From positions 1-64,000 of the forward strand of contig NZ_NFZV01000021.1 in NCBI RefSeq assembly GCF_003399765.1: DNA of 64,000 nucleotides, written 5' to 3'. Source of the stretch: Alkalilimnicola ehrlichii (GTDB lineage Bacteria; Pseudomonadota; Gammaproteobacteria; Nitrococcales; AK92). The notes under the pieces are model-generated. The model saw nothing but the letters and a program-made list of their open reading frames with translations, ran no database searches and was not told the DNA's origin. Of this stretch, positions 10,056 to 20,900 are shown one piece after another; position 1 is the first letter of the stretch, and every line of letters begins with the position of its first letter. Made by a program: the position numbers and the translations under genes.

Positions 10056-10469
10056 TTAGGGGTGTGCGGCGCGGGCCAGCTCTTTGATGCGCTCTACAGT
10101 GGCGTAGAAGCCGCTGCGGCGGTTGGGGCTTAAGTTTTGTTCTAAGCCAAGGCGGGTAAAAATATCTTCGATATCGGTGCGGTTGATTTCGTCCGCGGTT
10201 TTACCGGAGTACGTCATCAAGATAATGGCAAGCAAGCCTTTTACGATAAACGAGTCGCTATCGGCACGAAACGTGATAACCGGCGGATCGCCTTCGCCCA
10301 CTTCCGGAATGAGCCACACTTGGCTGGTGCACCCTTCGACGCGATTGGTATCGGTTTTTTCCGATTCGTCTACCCCCGGCATTTTACGGCCGAGGTCTAT
10401 CAGTAAGCGATAGCGCTCTTCCCAGTCGGTAATGAAAGAAAACGTATCGAGTAAGTCGTCTAACTGCAT
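10056..10469 (-). CDS. sufE: SufE cysteine-desulfurase sulfur acceptor
   Basis: A 137-residue SufE-type protein, which takes persulfide sulfur from SufS and passes it to the SufBCD scaffold in Fe-S assembly. The active cysteine is Cys47 in the motif VEGCTSQVW. The length matches E. coli SufE (138). I start at the ATG at 10469 (MQLDD), which matches the family. A longer in-frame start at 10616 would overlap the upstream hydrolase gene. No sufABCDS genes are near, so this copy is separate from the main operon, perhaps as a CsdE-like partner. Confidence 0.88.
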   Translation of the reverse strand: MQLDDLLDTFSFITDWEERYRLLIDLGRKMPGVDESEKTDTNRVEGCTSQVWLIPEVGEGDPPVITFRADSDSFIVKGLLAIILMTYSGKTADEINRTDIEDIFTRLGLEQNLSPNRRSGFYATVERIKELARAAHP

Positions 10470-10581
10470 AATGTTAAGCCTGGCTAAGTCCGGTGCCCAT
10501 TGTGCTGACTGCTCGTCGCAGGTCAAGCGTTTGCGTGTCGATAGCGCTCGATTGCTATCGAAGAAGCCTGATTTCCGCCGC

Positions 10582-11391
10582 TCATTGCGCCAATGCGTAG
10601 TGGCTCTGTAGCGCATCGAGCGCTTTTATGACCGCTTGCCCGGTCGATTGCGGATGCTCAAAGGGAAACATATGACCGCCCGGGCTGCTATGCAGTAGTA
10701 AGCCTTGATGTTTGGTAAGTCGTTGTAGGTCGCGAAAACGGATAACGTGACTTTGCTCGCCGTAGATTAGGGCTCCCGGCACCCGAGTGCGCGGCAGGTT
10801 GGGTAGATTATGGGGAATGGTGCGGAAAATAGCCGCTTCGGTTCGCGGCGAAAAGCGTAAGCGAATTCCTTTCTTAGAGGGCGCCGTGCCGTACCGGAGG
10901 TAATCTGCCAGGCAAGCCGGCTCGAAGTTGCGGAACAATCGTTTCTTCTTTAGCGAGTCAATGGCCGTTTCCAGGTCGGGCCATTCGGTGCGCCGGCGTT
11001 CGCTTATCGCGGCTGGCGTGATCCTATCCATTAAACCGCCTCGTTTCGCAAGCCCTGTCAGCCAGGCCGAGGGTCCCATGATGATGGGCGGGTCTAGCAT
11101 GATGAAGGCTTGAAACAGGTCCGGGCGGCGGATACTGGCCAAGAGGGTCAGGATTCCGCCCATTGAGTGACCGAGCCCGATGACTGGTTCATTGGCTTTG
11201 CGCTCCAAGTCGTCGATGAGCTCGTCGCATAGAGCATCCCAGTTGTTGTCGACCGGGAATGCGGGGTTATGCCCGCCCATTTCTAGACACTCAAGCCGAT
11301 AGTTTGCTTCAAGCGTGGTAAAGAAGCGTCGGTAGCAGGGCGAGGGAAAGCCGTTGGCATGGGCAAAATAGATGCTTTGGCGCGCGCTCAT
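10582..11391 (-). CDS. Alpha/beta hydrolase
   Basis: A 269-residue alpha/beta-hydrolase-fold protein. The nucleophile elbow is GHSMGG with Ser76. A late GGH (about residue 240, SSPGGHMFPFEHP) supplies the likely catalytic histidine. The N-terminal FAHANGFPS segment forms the oxyanion region. Its substrate is unknown; the layout resembles small esterases or thioesterases. It lies between pckG and sufE on the same strand. A TATAAT-like hexamer on the minus strand (11480-11485) may be its -10 box, but I see no good -35. Confidence 0.75.
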   Translation of the reverse strand: MSARQSIYFAHANGFPSPCYRRFFTTLEANYRLECLEMGGHNPAFPVDNNWDALCDELIDDLERKANEPVIGLGHSMGGILTLLASIRRPDLFQAFIMLDPPIIMGPSAWLTGLAKRGGLMDRITPAAISERRRTEWPDLETAIDSLKKKRLFRNFEPACLADYLRYGTAPSKKGIRLRFSPRTEAAIFRTIPHNLPNLPRTRVPGALIYGEQSHVIRFRDLQRLTKHQGLLLHSSPGGHMFPFEHPQSTGQAVIKALDALQSHYALAQ

Positions 11392-11500
11392 GGGGCTGGC
11401 TCAGCTTATTTTTGTGGGTAAACGCGGTGATTCGCCGCACCTTTATCCTGCTCGCAAGAGCGTGACGGATGAAGCGCCTATTATACGCGCACATTGCTTT

Positions 11501-11528
11501 GCCGACACCGCATTGCTGCGGTGTCGGC
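11501..11528 (-). terminator. Hairpin behind pckG
   Basis: A perfect 12-bp stem with a 4-nt loop lies 9 bases past the pckG stop codon. It lacks a clear U-run on the minus strand, so it may be a weak or processing-type terminator. Confidence 0.5.
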
Positions 11529-11536
11529 CGCCGATC

Positions 11537-13354
11537 TCACGCCGTTCGAACTTTGCGCGGACTATCGCGCTCGGCTAGCAGACGCTCGCGCAGCTGATCG
11601 AGTTCGTTTAGCAATGCAGCCGGCATGTGTTTCCCAAATTGGGCGTAATAGTCTTGGATCAGAGGAATCTCGGCGAGCCAGCCTTCGATATCTACGCCTA
11701 GTAAGGTGTCCAGATCGGCGCTGTTTAGCGGTAGCCCGGAGAGATCGAGATCGGCTTGCTCGGGTAGCCGGCCGATAGGGGTGTCGACGGCGTCGACCTC
11801 TTCGTTGCAGCGTTCGAAGATCCACTTTAGCACGCGGCTGTTGTCGCTAAAGCCCGGCCATAAGAAACGGCCGTCTTGACCCTTGCGGAACCAGTTTACG
11901 TAAAAGATCTTCGGCAAACGGGCGTTCTTCCGCTCGCCGATACTTAACCAATGGTTCCAATAATCGGCCATGTTGTAACCGCAGAAGGGGAGCATGGCCA
12001 TTGGGTCGCGACGCAGCTCGCCGATCCGCCCGTTAGCCGCCGCCGTTTTTTCGGAGCTAACGATTGAGCCGAAGAATGTGCCTTGGCGCCAATCGCGTGC
12101 TTCGTTGACAAGGGGGACGACCGTAGCGCGCCGACCCCCGAAAAGAATAGCGCTGATCGGTACGCCTTTCGGGTCGTTCCACTCTTTGGCGATGACCGGA
12201 CATTGGTCGGCGGGAGCGGTAAATCGGGCATTCGGGTGGGCTGCCGGGCGATCGGACGCGGGCGTCCAGTCGCGCCCTGTCCAGTCGATTAAATGGGCGG
12301 GAGGTCGCTCGGTCATGCCTTCCCACCAAACGTCGCCGTCATCGGTCAGGGCGCAGTTGGTGAAGAAAACGTTGCCGTGTAAGGCACGCATGGCGTTGGG
12401 GTTGGATTCCATACCGGTGCCCGGCGCGACGCCGAAGAAACCTGCTTCCGGATTAATGGCATAAAGTTGTCCGTCTTCGCCGAACTTCATCCAGGCAATA
12501 TCGTCGCCGATGGTCTCAACCTTCCAACCTTCCAGGCTGGGTTCCAGCATGGCCAGGTTGGTTTTGCCGCAGGCGCTGGGAAAGGCCGCGCAAACGTACT
12601 TCACTTCTTGTCGCGGGGAGGTTAGCTTGAGAATCAGCATGTGTTCGGCAAGCCAGCCTTCGTCCCGTGCCATGGCCGAGGCAATGCGAAGCGCAAAGCA
12701 TTTTTTCCCGAGCAGTGCATTGCCACCGTAACCGGAGCCGAAGGACCAAATTTCCCGCGTTTGCGGAAAGTGAACGATGTATTTGTTGTCGGCGTTGCAA
12801 GGCCAGGGGACATCGGTTTGCTCGTCTTGCAACGGGGCACCCACCGAGTGCAGGCAGGGTACGAACTTCCCGTTATCGCCGAGCGTTTCCAGTACCTGAG
12901 TGCCTACACGGGTCATGATGCGCATGCTGCAAACGACGTAGGGCGAATCGGTGATCTGGACGCCAATGTGGGCGATGGGCGAACCGATAGGCCCCATACT
13001 GAAGGGAATAACGTACAGGGTGCGGCCGCGCATGCAGCCTTGAAACAAGCCTCTGAGCGTAGCGCGCATCTCGTCCGGATCGCGCCAGTTGTTAGTGGGC
13101 CCGACATCGTCCGGATGTTCCGAGCAAATGAAGGTACGGTTTTCGACGCGCGCAACGTCTGCCGGGTCAGAGTGGATCAGGTAACTATTGGGGCGTCGTT
13201 GTTCGTTAAGTTTTCGCGCCGTGCCGTTTTGCACCATCAGGTCGCATAAGGCCTGGTGCTCTCGTTCCGTTCCGTCGCACCAGTGAACGGCGGCGGGTTC
13301 GCAGAGGGCAGTGATCTCCTCGACCCAGGCGAGTAGCTTCCGGTTGCTCGTCAT
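11537..13354 (-). CDS. pckG: Phosphoenolpyruvate carboxykinase (GTP)
   Basis: A 605-residue GTP-dependent PEP carboxykinase converting oxaloacetate and GTP to PEP, GDP and CO2, the entry step of gluconeogenesis. The nucleotide-binding P-loop is FPSACGKTN (residues 258-266). The metal-binding motif is GDDIAWM (about 283-289). The segment [13 protein letters not shown] (about 114-126) is the substrate-binding region of the GTP class. Length is normal for the family. A GAGGGAG lies 7 bases before the ATG. It is flanked by a hairpin downstream and a gap of nearly 500 bases upstream, so it is probably transcribed alone. Confidence 0.95.
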   Translation of the reverse strand: MTSNRKLLAWVEEITALCEPAAVHWCDGTEREHQALCDLMVQNGTARKLNEQRRPNSYLIHSDPADVARVENRTFICSEHPDDVGPTNNWRDPDEMRATLRGLFQGCMRGRTLYVIPFSMGPIGSPIAHIGVQITDSPYVVCSMRIMTRVGTQVLETLGDNGKFVPCLHSVGAPLQDEQTDVPWPCNADNKYIVHFPQTREIWSFGSGYGGNALLGKKCFALRIASAMARDEGWLAEHMLILKLTSPRQEVKYVCAAFPSACGKTNLAMLEPSLEGWKVETIGDDIAWMKFGEDGQLYAINPEAGFFGVAPGTGMESNPNAMRALHGNVFFTNCALTDDGDVWWEGMTERPPAHLIDWTGRDWTPASDRPAAHPNARFTAPADQCPVIAKEWNDPKGVPISAILFGGRRATVVPLVNEARDWRQGTFFGSIVSSEKTAAANGRIGELRRDPMAMLPFCGYNMADYWNHWLSIGERKNARLPKIFYVNWFRKGQDGRFLWPGFSDNSRVLKWIFERCNEEVDAVDTPIGRLPEQADLDLSGLPLNSADLDTLLGVDIEGWLAEIPLIQDYYAQFGKHMPAALLNELDQLRERLLAERDSPRKVRTA

Positions 13355-13832
13355 TCGTTGCTCCCTCGAAAATTAAACGCTGGTGGAAGACGGATAGAAC
13401 GCGAACCGGCTGTAGCCTGGCTGCGAGCGCCACCAAAGCGCTCGAAACGAGGCGGGAGACTCGGTCCTAAACGCTAGGCTCCGTTGCCAGGCAGCAGGCG
13501 ACCGCTCGCTTTACGCGGCGCACACCTAACTGGATTGTCAGGCAGACGCCTCTGCGGCTGAGAAGATGCCTGCCAACAGACCCTAGCCTCGATAGCTGCC
13601 GTAGTAGCGTGGGCATCTATCTTTATTACGAGAAACTAAAGGCGCGGCAGGAGCCCTTCAAGCCCGGTCGCTGGCTCGCTGCGTCTTCCGTGTTTGTTAT
13701 GCGTATGTCGCGAAACGCTAAGGTCGAAGGGCCGGTAGTGCCGGCTCGACGACAGTTGCGATTTCTCTAACAAACTATAGACGAGCATTACGGCCTTCGC
13801 AGGGAAGGGGCGGTTGCTTTGTCGCATCTCTC
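13355..13832. other. Intergenic, nothing recognised
   Basis: Nearly 480 bases upstream of pckG and downstream of the asparagine-synthase-like gene. Small overlapping frames have no recognisable domain. The pckG promoter must lie here, but I cannot assign boxes. Confidence 0.4.
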
Positions 13833-15339
13833 TCAAGCAGGTTGCTGAAGTTTTCGTTCAAGTTGGATGAGATAGGTTGCCAACGGGCCTATCGCGGTCG
13901 AAAAGTCTATAGCGTAACGGCGGTCGAGTAGGCTACGGGCAAGCCGCGGCCAGATGAAGCCACCGTTGAGAAGGTGTGACGGGCGGCTTCGATAGGTCAG
14001 CCAGCCTAACTCCAGTGCGTACTTGGCCGCCTGAGTGCGGGTCGGTTTTTTGTGTGTTGTGCTTGGGCGAATGGAATATCGGCGTATTCTGGATAGGCCC
14101 GGTGCAAGGTGTCGGTATGAAAACGGCGTTCGAACAGCATTTCGGGGGGAGCCCGGCGAGAAAATCGTAAAGATCCCGATCGAGAAAAGGGCTATAGACT
14201 CGAGGGACGTTGCGCAGCAGCCCATATGGGGCTAAGGCGATCTCGCGCCGGGTGCGATTGAACAGTTGAAAGGATGCGACCGGATTGAGCCCCGTTTGGT
14301 GGCGTGCCAGCTCGTTGGCGAGGTGTTCGACGGCAAGGCCGCGGTGGCAGGCGCGATAAATAGCGCGCGGCAAAATGTGCGCGAGGGTGTTCTCTCGTAG
14401 CAACAATTGCTCGGCCAGCGTGGCGGGAGCCGTGGTTCGATAACGTTTCAGGCTCTCCGGCGTAAGCGAGCGGGAGGCAGATAACACATCGCCGCCGATG
14501 CCGTCGTAAACCGTCGTGAAGGTTCTGCTGAGTTGCTCGGCGACAGGAAGGTACCACTCGTGTTCGTCGGTACAAAAGCCGGTTAAGTTATTTTTGGCGA
14601 GATCGAGCTGAACGCGCGAACTTGCTTGCGGGGCGGTACGGTGTCGAAGTCCGAGGCGATCGGCTATCTGCTTTGCTAGCTGGCCTTCGTCGACCGCATA
14701 CGGCGGTATGATCGCGGCACTAATACACTCCGGTCGGTGCCCTTGGCGGTATAGCTCGAATAGGATATGGCGCGAATCGCGGCCACCGCTTAGCGGGACG
14801 GCGGTCGGGCCTAGCGGGGGGCGGCGGGCAATTGCCTGGCGAAACAAGTCGATGTAGGCATCTATCGCCTGGTCGCGGCTCAGAGTTTGCTCCGTAGGTT
14901 TCGGCATAGCATGTGCGATTTCAAGGTGCCCCGCATGCCAACGTAGCTGTGCGTTCGGCGGCAGCGCGCGGATGTGTGCAAAAGGGGTATCTTCGGCTAT
15001 GAAATAGCCCAGGCGTAGGAATACCGCGAGTCCCTTGTAGTCGAGCCTGTCGTCCGCGCCAAGTTGGAGCAAGCGCGGAATGGAAGGGGACAATGCGATA
15101 CCGGTTGTATCTTGGTAGTAGTAAAGCGGATAGAAGCCGAGCCGGTCGTTGCGAGCGGTTAGCGTCGTGCCGTCCCACTCCCAGTGGGCGAAGACGCCGT
15201 CGGGTGGGCGTGCGGTATCGAGCGCAATCGTATGCCCGAGATGCTCGACGCTGTCGCCGGAAACCTGCGTGCCGGCATCGGTCGACACGATTCGAATGTA
15301 AGGCGCGGCACGATCGACATCCATAGACAGCCTCGTCAT
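13833..15339 (-). CDS. Asparagine-synthase-like protein (two -1 shifts)
   Basis: A roughly 502-residue relative of asparagine synthetase B when read across two shifts. The synthetase half has the ATP-pyrophosphatase loop LSGGRDS (about residue 183) and a PFLDRDLYDFL segment near 395, typical of this family. The N-terminal half resembles the glutaminase fold but does not begin with the usual Met-Cys, so glutamine hydrolysis is doubtful. Such proteins also act in peptide or polysaccharide modification. The frame breaks in a C6 run (14144-14149) and an A6 run (14046-14051, minus-strand reading). Adding one base to each restores a continuous protein ending LERKLQQPA. Sequencing error or real decay cannot be separated here. 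Confidence 0.65.
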
Positions 15340-15540
15340 AACTCGCAGATTCTCTGGCGAGAAGATGCGGGCTAAGTCATCATCTTCAACGAACTGTAGG
15401 CACTCGCTAGGAAAGCGATAGAATGATCGCGCTTGTGATAAGCTTAAGGAAGCACTGAACCTTGCGGTCGGCCGCTATGCTTGGAGGAGTCAGGAAGTCG
15501 TTCGGTGTTTCCCTAATGTTTTACGCGTAATTTTTCTCTG

Positions 15541-16517
15541 ATGTCCCAATTATTAAAATGGCTTAAACGACGGACACCTGCTGTGACTACGGCTTATATC
15601 ACTCATGAGGCTTGTCTCCATCACGAGATGGACCCGGGCCATCCGGAAGAGCCCGGCCGCGTTCGCGTGATACAGGATCAGTTGATCGCTGCCGGTTTAT
15701 TCGATTACCTGAGTCAGCATGAAGCGCCCGAGGTAACTGTCGAGCAACTCGACCGTGTGCATACACGACTCCATATCGAGGAGATCTTCGCTATGGCGCC
15801 GAGTAGCGGTTTGGTTCGGATCGACCCGGATACCAGCATGGGGCCGGGTACGCTCCCCGCCGCGTTGCGCAGTGCCGGTGCCGGTGTGCTGGCAACCGAT
15901 CTCGTTATGGCGCAAGAAGTGGAAAATGCGTTTTGCAACGTTCGTCCTCCTGGACACCATGCCGAGCGCGATAAGGCGATGGGGTTTTGCTTCTTCAATA
16001 ATGTGGCGGTTGCTGCTGCACACGCTATGGAGGTGCACGGCCTTAAACGGGTCGCTATCGTCGATTTCGACGTGCATTTCGGGAACGGCACGGAGGCGAT
16101 TTTCGCCGAGACGAACGGGTCATGGTGTGTTCTACCTTTGAGGATAATCTGTATCCGTTTTCCCCATTCGCGACGGCATCCAATCGCTTGATTAATGCCC
16201 CGTTGTACGCCGGGTCGAAAGGCTACGAGTTTCGTGAGGCGATCAGCGAGATTTGGCTGCCAAGCCTGCGTAAGTTCAAGCCGCAGATGATTTTTATCTC
16301 GGCCGGCTTCGATGCCCACCTAGAAGACGATATGGCGCATTTGATGTTGAATCAGCGCGATTATGCGTGGGTGACCGAGCAGATACAGGAGGTGGCCGAT
16401 AAGTATGCCAAAGGCCGAATCGTATCGATGCTGGAAGGCGGCTATGCCTTAGGAGCGTTGGCGCGGAGCGTGATGGAGCATGTGCGGGTTTTGATGCGCT
16501 TGGGCGGGAAAGTCTGA
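15541..16517 (+). CDS. Histone deacetylase family protein (one -1 shift)
   Basis: About 325 residues when read across one shift. It belongs to the zinc-dependent histone deacetylase/acetylpolyamine amidohydrolase family. Visible signatures are RPPGHHAERDKAMGFCFFNN (tandem active-site histidines), DFDVHFGNGT (zinc-binding Asp/His), AGFDAHLEDD (second zinc Asp) and EGGY near the end. Bacterial members deacetylate acetylated polyamines or small molecules. The frame breaks near 16110. One extra G there gives the expected segment AEDERVMVCSTFEDNLYPF. The start at 15541 lacks a clear ribosome site; a GTG about 14 codons later is possible. Confidence 0.8.
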
Positions 16518-16518
16518 A

Positions 16519-16537
16519 CGGGCGAGCGCCTCGCCCG
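16519..16537. terminator. Hairpin between convergent genes
   Basis: An 8-bp perfect stem (CGGGCGAG/CTCGCCCG) with a 3-nt loop directly behind the deacetylase-family stop, between two converging genes. There is no strong T-run. Confidence 0.4.
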
Positions 16538-16574
16538 GTTCGGCTTTGTCACAGGCTTTTGAGTTAAGGGTGAA

Positions 16575-17660
16575 TTAGCGCCGGCGAATATACACGGTGA
16601 CCTCTTCTCGGTCATGGTATAGCTGTTTGCATGCGAGGGTGTAGTCCACTTCGGCGTCGGCGCAATGTTGTTGAATCAGGCTTAAGCATTCTTGCACCAT
16701 GGCATAGCGCTTTTTCATCGGTAGCTTTAAGTTGAAAATGGCTTCTCGGCAATCGCCGCGGCATAGCCAGCCCGCGATTAGCGCCGTGACCCGCAATGGG
16801 TTCTCAACCATGTCGCAAACAAGCCACTCGACCGGATGCGGCGGGCGATATTTAAAGCCGTCCGTCCGCAGGTGATCGACGAGTCCGCTTCCCATCGCCT
16901 CCAGTGCCATTGGGCCGTTGTCCACGGCTGTCACTTTTAGCCCGCGCCGTGTCAGTTGCCACGTCCAACCTCCCGGTGCGGCGCCAAGATCGACTGCGGT
17001 TTGTCCCGGTTTTAAGCGCGCCTCGCGTTCTTTTGCCGTCAGAAAACTGAGCAAGGCTTCGTCTAACTTTAATGTTGAACGGCTTGGTGCCTGACGGGGC
17101 ATACGTAGTCGTGGAATACCGAGCGGCCAAGGGCTGCTGTTGCCGGGGTCGGCAAGGCAAACGAAAACCTCTGTCGACCGTGGAAAGAATAATTGCAGAC
17201 GTGGGGCGTGCCGGTTTGCGCCGATTCGAATGCCTTCCCGCTCCAAGGCTTGTCGCAAGGGGTGGAAGAATTTGCGGCAAAAGCCCGCGAGTTCTTTCCC
17301 TTCGTTCGTATCGGGGTGTTCGATGAACACCTCATGCAACTCGCCGATGCCTTTCAACTCGGCCAATATAGGGGAGATTCTGTCGTTGACCGGCAGATCC
17401 GCTAATGTGCGCAGGCAGGCACCCCACTGGCGGGCGAAGATAAGATTTGAAAACGGCAGTTCCGCAAGCATCTCCGCTAAGTCGCCGCCCGCGATCGGTA
17501 CGAACTCGACGTAGCCGCTGCCAGGTCGTGTTCGGCAGTAGCCGGTAGCGCCAAAGCGAGCGCTTATATCGGTGATTTCCGCTGCGCAATCGTTCTCGAA
17601 GCCGCCGCGGCATTGGAGAAGCAGCGCTTGGTAAGGGTATGCTGGTAGCATGATGCTCAT
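16575..17660 (-). CDS. rlmM: 23S rRNA (cytidine-2'-O)-methyltransferase RlmM
   Basis: A 361-residue RlmM, which methylates the 2'-OH of C2498 in 23S rRNA using S-adenosylmethionine. The N-terminal THUMP-like region is followed by a Rossmann methyltransferase domain with the SAM-binding motif AVDLGAAPGGWTW (about residue 221). The catalytic-site segments include WLVCDMVENP and IFNLKLPMKKRY. Length agrees with E. coli RlmM (366). I start at the ATG at 17660 (MSIM). The frame is open back to 17744, but the extra 28 residues have no counterpart in the family. ATG at 17651 is an alternative. Confidence 0.92.
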   Translation of the reverse strand: MSIMLPAYPYQALLLQCRGGFENDCAAEITDISARFGATGYCRTRPGSGYVEFVPIAGGDLAEMLAELPFSNLIFARQWGACLRTLADLPVNDRISPILAELKGIGELHEVFIEHPDTNEGKELAGFCRKFFHPLRQALEREGIRIGANRHAPRLQLFFPRSTEVFVCLADPGNSSPWPLGIPRLRMPRQAPSRSTLKLDEALLSFLTAKEREARLKPGQTAVDLGAAPGGWTWQLTRRGLKVTAVDNGPMALEAMGSGLVDHLRTDGFKYRPPHPVEWLVCDMVENPLRVTALIAGWLCRGDCREAIFNLKLPMKKRYAMVQECLSLIQQHCADAEVDYTLACKQLYHDREEVTVYIRRR

Positions 17661-17850
17661 CCGGCTCGTTGATTTTAAGGGGCGCAGAGGAATCTGCCAG
17701 CGTTTCTTAACTGGGGTGGCGCATTGTAGCGCATAGAGATGCACTTAATAGTCCCCGTATGTCATGGTAGACAGCGGCGACAGATCAGGGCTTCTTCCCG
17801 CTATACTCCGATTGATAGGGCATGGCGGAAAGAGGCCTTAAGGAGGGCTC

Positions 17851-18630
17851 ATGGAAACCGTTCTTCTCATTATTCTCGGTTTTATCGTCGCGTTGCTGTT
17901 TTCGGCAGTTCGCATCTTGCGAGAGTACGAACGCGGCGTGATTTTTCAGCTTGGGCGATTTTGGCGTGTGAAAGGCCCTGGCTTGATTCTCGTGATTCCG
18001 ATTGTGCAGCAGATGGTTCGGGTCGACTTGCGAACCATCGTCATGGACGTGCCCAGCCAGGATGTTATTTCCAAAGATAACGTTTCGGTGAAGGTAAATG
18101 CCGTTTTGTACTTCAGGGTGGTTGATCCCGAGCGAGCGGTTATCCAAGTCGAAGATTATTTCATGGCAACCAGTCAGCTTGCTCAGACCACGCTACGCTC
18201 GGTGCTCGGCCAACACGAATTGGACGAGATGCTGGCCGAGCGGGAGAAATTGAACACCGATATTCAAGCGATTCTGGACGATCAAACCGACGCTTGGGGC
18301 ATTAAAGTCTCGAATGTCGAGATTAAGCACGTCGATATCGACGAGAGCATGATTCGCGCAATTGCGCGGCAGGCGGAAGCCGAGCGCGAGCGGCGGGCGA
18401 AGATCATTCATGCGGAAGGCGAGTTGCAGGCCTCGGAGAAAATGTATCAAGCAGCCGAAATCCTGTCGCGTAATTCGCAGGCTATTCAGCTGCGCTACTT
18501 GCAGACCTTGACTCATATCGGTGCCGATAAGAACTCGACTATCGTATTCCCCATACCGATGGATATGGTTAATACGCTTAAAGGGTTATCGGATAAGTTA
18601 GCCGGCGAAAAGAAAGAGTCGAATGAGTGA
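17851..18630 (+). CDS. Slipin (stomatin/prohibitin-family membrane protein)
   Basis: A 259-residue SPFH-domain protein with one N-terminal membrane helix (about residues 3-22), then the band-7 domain ([33 protein letters not shown]) and a C-terminal helical region ([19 protein letters not shown]). Slipins form membrane microdomain scaffolds and often pair with NfeD proteases, which are not seen next door. AAGGAGGG lies about 6 bases before the ATG. Its last 8 bases overlap the start of xerD, so the two are translationally coupled. Confidence 0.9.
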   Translation: METVLLIILGFIVALLFSAVRILREYERGVIFQLGRFWRVKGPGLILVIPIVQQMVRVDLRTIVMDVPSQDVISKDNVSVKVNAVLYFRVVDPERAVIQVEDYFMATSQLAQTTLRSVLGQHELDEMLAEREKLNTDIQAILDDQTDAWGIKVSNVEIKHVDIDESMIRAIARQAEAERERRAKIIHAEGELQASEKMYQAAEILSRNSQAIQLRYLQTLTHIGADKNSTIVFPIPMDMVNTLKGLSDKLAGEKKESNE

Positions 18631-19540
18631 TACTGGATCGCCGATCCCGGTCGAGGAACTGCAGCATATCGAGCAGTTCCTCGACGGATTATGGTTGGAA
18701 CGGGGGTTGAGCGAACGGACCTTGTCCGCTTATCGGTCGGATTTGGAAGGTTACGCGCATTGGCTATCGGTAAGCGGTGTCGGCTTGTTGGCAGCCGGGC
18801 GGGATCGGGTCCTGGATTTTCTTGCCTATAAGGTACAGGCCGGTGCCAAAGCGCGTACAACCGCTCGTTTGTTGTCCAGCCTACGCCGTTTTTACCGCTG
18901 GCAGTTAAGGGAAGGGCGCATCAAGGAAGACCCCACCGCACGGGTGGAATCGCCAAAGCTAGGGCGGCCATTGCCGGCGGCATTGAACGAGCAGGAGGTC
19001 GAGCGCCTGCTGGCCGCGCCGAATGTCGAAGACCCTGTGGGGCTGCGCGATCGCGCGATGCTGGAACTATTGTATGCGACCGGTTTACGTGTCTCGGAGC
19101 TGGTTAGTTTGGGTTTGGGCGATGTCAATGTTCGCCAAGGGGTGGTACGAGCGATCGGAAAAGGGGATAAAGAGCGGCTGGTGCCGCTTGGCGAGGAAGC
19201 GCTCGACTGGTTGGCGCGTTACGTTAAGGCCGGGCGGTCCGCCTTATTGGCAGGAAAAGTTTCGGAGTTCGTCTTTGTGACGGGGCGCGGCGGTGGCCTG
19301 ACCAGGCAGGCGTTTTGGTACCGAATCAAGCATTACGCCCAAGTTGCTGGCATCGCAAAACAGTTATCGCCCCACACGCTGCGCCATTCCTTTGCCACCC
19401 ACCTGCTCAATAACGGTGCCGACCTGCGCGTCGTCCAACTACTTCTAGGGCACACAGACCTATCGACTACTCAAATTTATACGCATGTTGCGAGCCAACG
19501 CTTGAAGGACTTGCACGCGACTCATCACCCTCGCGGTTAG
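18623..19540 (+). CDS. xerD: Tyrosine recombinase XerD
   Basis: A 305-residue site-specific recombinase that, with XerC, resolves chromosome dimers at dif. All catalytic residues are present: Arg156 (ATGLRVSEL), Lys180 ([11 protein letters not shown]), His251 and Arg254 ([10 protein letters not shown]), His277 ([11 protein letters not shown]) and the nucleophile Tyr286. The N-terminal SAM-like DNA-binding domain covers about residues 12-105. The position upstream of dsbC is the conserved gammaproteobacterial arrangement and supports XerD over XerC. Confidence 0.93.
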   Translation: MSDTGSPIPVEELQHIEQFLDGLWLERGLSERTLSAYRSDLEGYAHWLSVSGVGLLAAGRDRVLDFLAYKVQAGAKARTTARLLSSLRRFYRWQLREGRIKEDPTARVESPKLGRPLPAALNEQEVERLLAAPNVEDPVGLRDRAMLELLYATGLRVSELVSLGLGDVNVRQGVVRAIGKGDKERLVPLGEEALDWLARYVKAGRSALLAGKVSEFVFVTGRGGGLTRQAFWYRIKHYAQVAGIAKQLSPHTLRHSFATHLLNNGADLRVVQLLLGHTDLSTTQIYTHVASQRLKDLHATHHPRG

Positions 19541-19707
19541 GCGTATTCGGCGGAAGTTGCCAGTGGTTTCATGCTTTGCTTTCCCCGAATGGTACTAATG
19601 CGTAGACGCCGGTAGCAGCTTCTGTGCATACTTCCTGGTGCCGATGGACGCACCTGCCGTAGCGGTAGGTAACGGACCTGTTAAAGAATAGGGATTCAGG
19701 AGTCATC

Positions 19708-20433
19708 ATGATTAAACGCGCGCTGGTTGCGCTTATATTGGGCGCCTTCGCTACCGCCGCTGTATACGCGAGCGAAACGGATAAGGTTAAGGAGCGGGTG
19801 GTCGAAACGCTGGAACGTTTGAACCCAAGCTTAAGCGTTAGCGAGGTTAGCTCGACCCCGGTACCCGGACTGTTCGAAGTTGTGGTCGGGGGGCAGATCG
19901 TCTACTTTTCCGCCGACGGCCGTTATATGGTCCAGGGCGAGTTGGTCGATATTCGCGAACAGCGCTCCCTGACGGAGGCTAGTCGAACCTTACAACGGCA
20001 AGCGCATCTGAGCCGTATCGACCCGGCTGAGCTTATTACTTACCCCGCGCAGGGCGAGACGAAGCATCGGGTAATCGTGGTGACCGATATCGATTGTCCG
20101 TATTGCCGGCGAATGCATGCCTATATGGACGATATCAATGCGCTTGGCATTGAAGTCAGCTACTTGCAAATGCCGCGCGCCGGTGTTGGCAGCGAGTCGT
20201 ACCGCAAAGCCGTTTCCGTCTACTGCGCGGATAATCCGCAAGAAGCCATGGATCGCGCGAAGGCCGGTGGCTCGGTGGCCAACAACAACTGCGAAAATCC
20301 CGTGCGTTCCCACATGGAATTGACTGCGCAACTGGGCATTAATGCCACGCCGACCACGGTAACCGAAGATGGCGCGGTGATACCGGGCTACATGGAAGCG
20401 GAGGCGCTGTTACGTCGCTTAGAGCAGCGTTGA
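19708..20433 (+). CDS. dsbC: Thiol:disulfide interchange protein DsbC
   Basis: A 241-residue periplasmic disulfide isomerase/reductase that repairs wrongly paired disulfides and is kept reduced by DsbD. A signal peptide (about residues 1-21) is followed by the dimerisation domain and a thioredoxin-fold domain. The active site is Cys130-Pro-Tyr-Cys133. A second cysteine pair, Cys178 and Cys193 region (VYCADN, NNNCENP), matches the structural disulfide of the family. AGGAG lies about 8 bases before the ATG. A bidirectional terminator follows. Confidence 0.92.
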   Translation: MIKRALVALILGAFATAAVYASETDKVKERVVETLERLNPSLSVSEVSSTPVPGLFEVVVGGQIVYFSADGRYMVQGELVDIREQRSLTEASRTLQRQAHLSRIDPAELITYPAQGETKHRVIVVTDIDCPYCRRMHAYMDDINALGIEVSYLQMPRAGVGSESYRKAVSVYCADNPQEAMDRAKAGGSVANNNCENPVRSHMELTAQLGINATPTTVTEDGAVIPGYMEAEALLRRLEQR

Positions 20434-20454
20434 TGCGAAGCAAATGTTGCAAAT

Positions 20455-20482
20455 AAAAAAGCGGCCTTTTGGCCGCTTTTTT
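20455..20482. terminator. Bidirectional terminator between dsbC and fdxA
   Basis: A6-GCGGCC-TTTT-GGCCGC-T6: a perfect stem with A and T runs on both sides, so it can stop transcription from either strand. Its right edge overlaps the fdxA stop codon (20481-20483). Confidence 0.9.
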
Positions 20483-20804
20483 ATCGTTCTAAGAGCTTTA
20501 GCTTATCCGGTTTACCGTCCCACTCCTCGGCGTCGGCCGGGGGATCTTTCTGCTCGGTGATAACAGGCCATGCCTGAGATAGCTCAGCGTTGAGTTCCAG
20601 GAAGTGGGCCTGGTCTTCCGGCAAGTCATCTTCCGAATAGATTGCCTCGGCAGGGCACTCGGGTTCGCAGAGGGTGCAGTCGATGCACTCGTCGGGGTCG
20701 ATAACGAGGAAATTGGGGCCTTCATGGAAGCAGTCGACCGGGCAGACTTCCACACAGTCCGTGTATTTGCACTTGATACAATTTTCCGTGACGACAAAGG
20801 TCAT
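20481..20804 (-). CDS. fdxA: 7Fe ferredoxin FdxA
   Basis: A 107-residue ferredoxin of the seven-iron type carrying one 3Fe-4S and one 4Fe-4S cluster. Cysteines lie in [17 protein letters not shown] and [12 protein letters not shown]. The usual acidic C-terminal extension is present (residues about 58-107). In gammaproteobacteria the gene typically sits next to mutS, as here, with about 100 bases between them. It is likely transcribed on its own or with mutS. Confidence 0.93.
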   Translation of the reverse strand: MTFVVTENCIKCKYTDCVEVCPVDCFHEGPNFLVIDPDECIDCTLCEPECPAEAIYSEDDLPEDQAHFLELNAELSQAWPVITEQKDPPADAEEWDGKPDKLKLLER

Positions 20805-20900
20805 GGCATGCTCCGCTGCTTGTTCGTTTTCAAGCGCCCACCGGTGGCCGCTTTAAATCGAGCGTTATTCTAAAACAGTTTCGTGTCTTACGACAGCGTT

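Noticed and set aside
17661-17744. Longer N-terminus for RlmM
   Set aside because: The extra residues have no family counterpart and no ribosome site.
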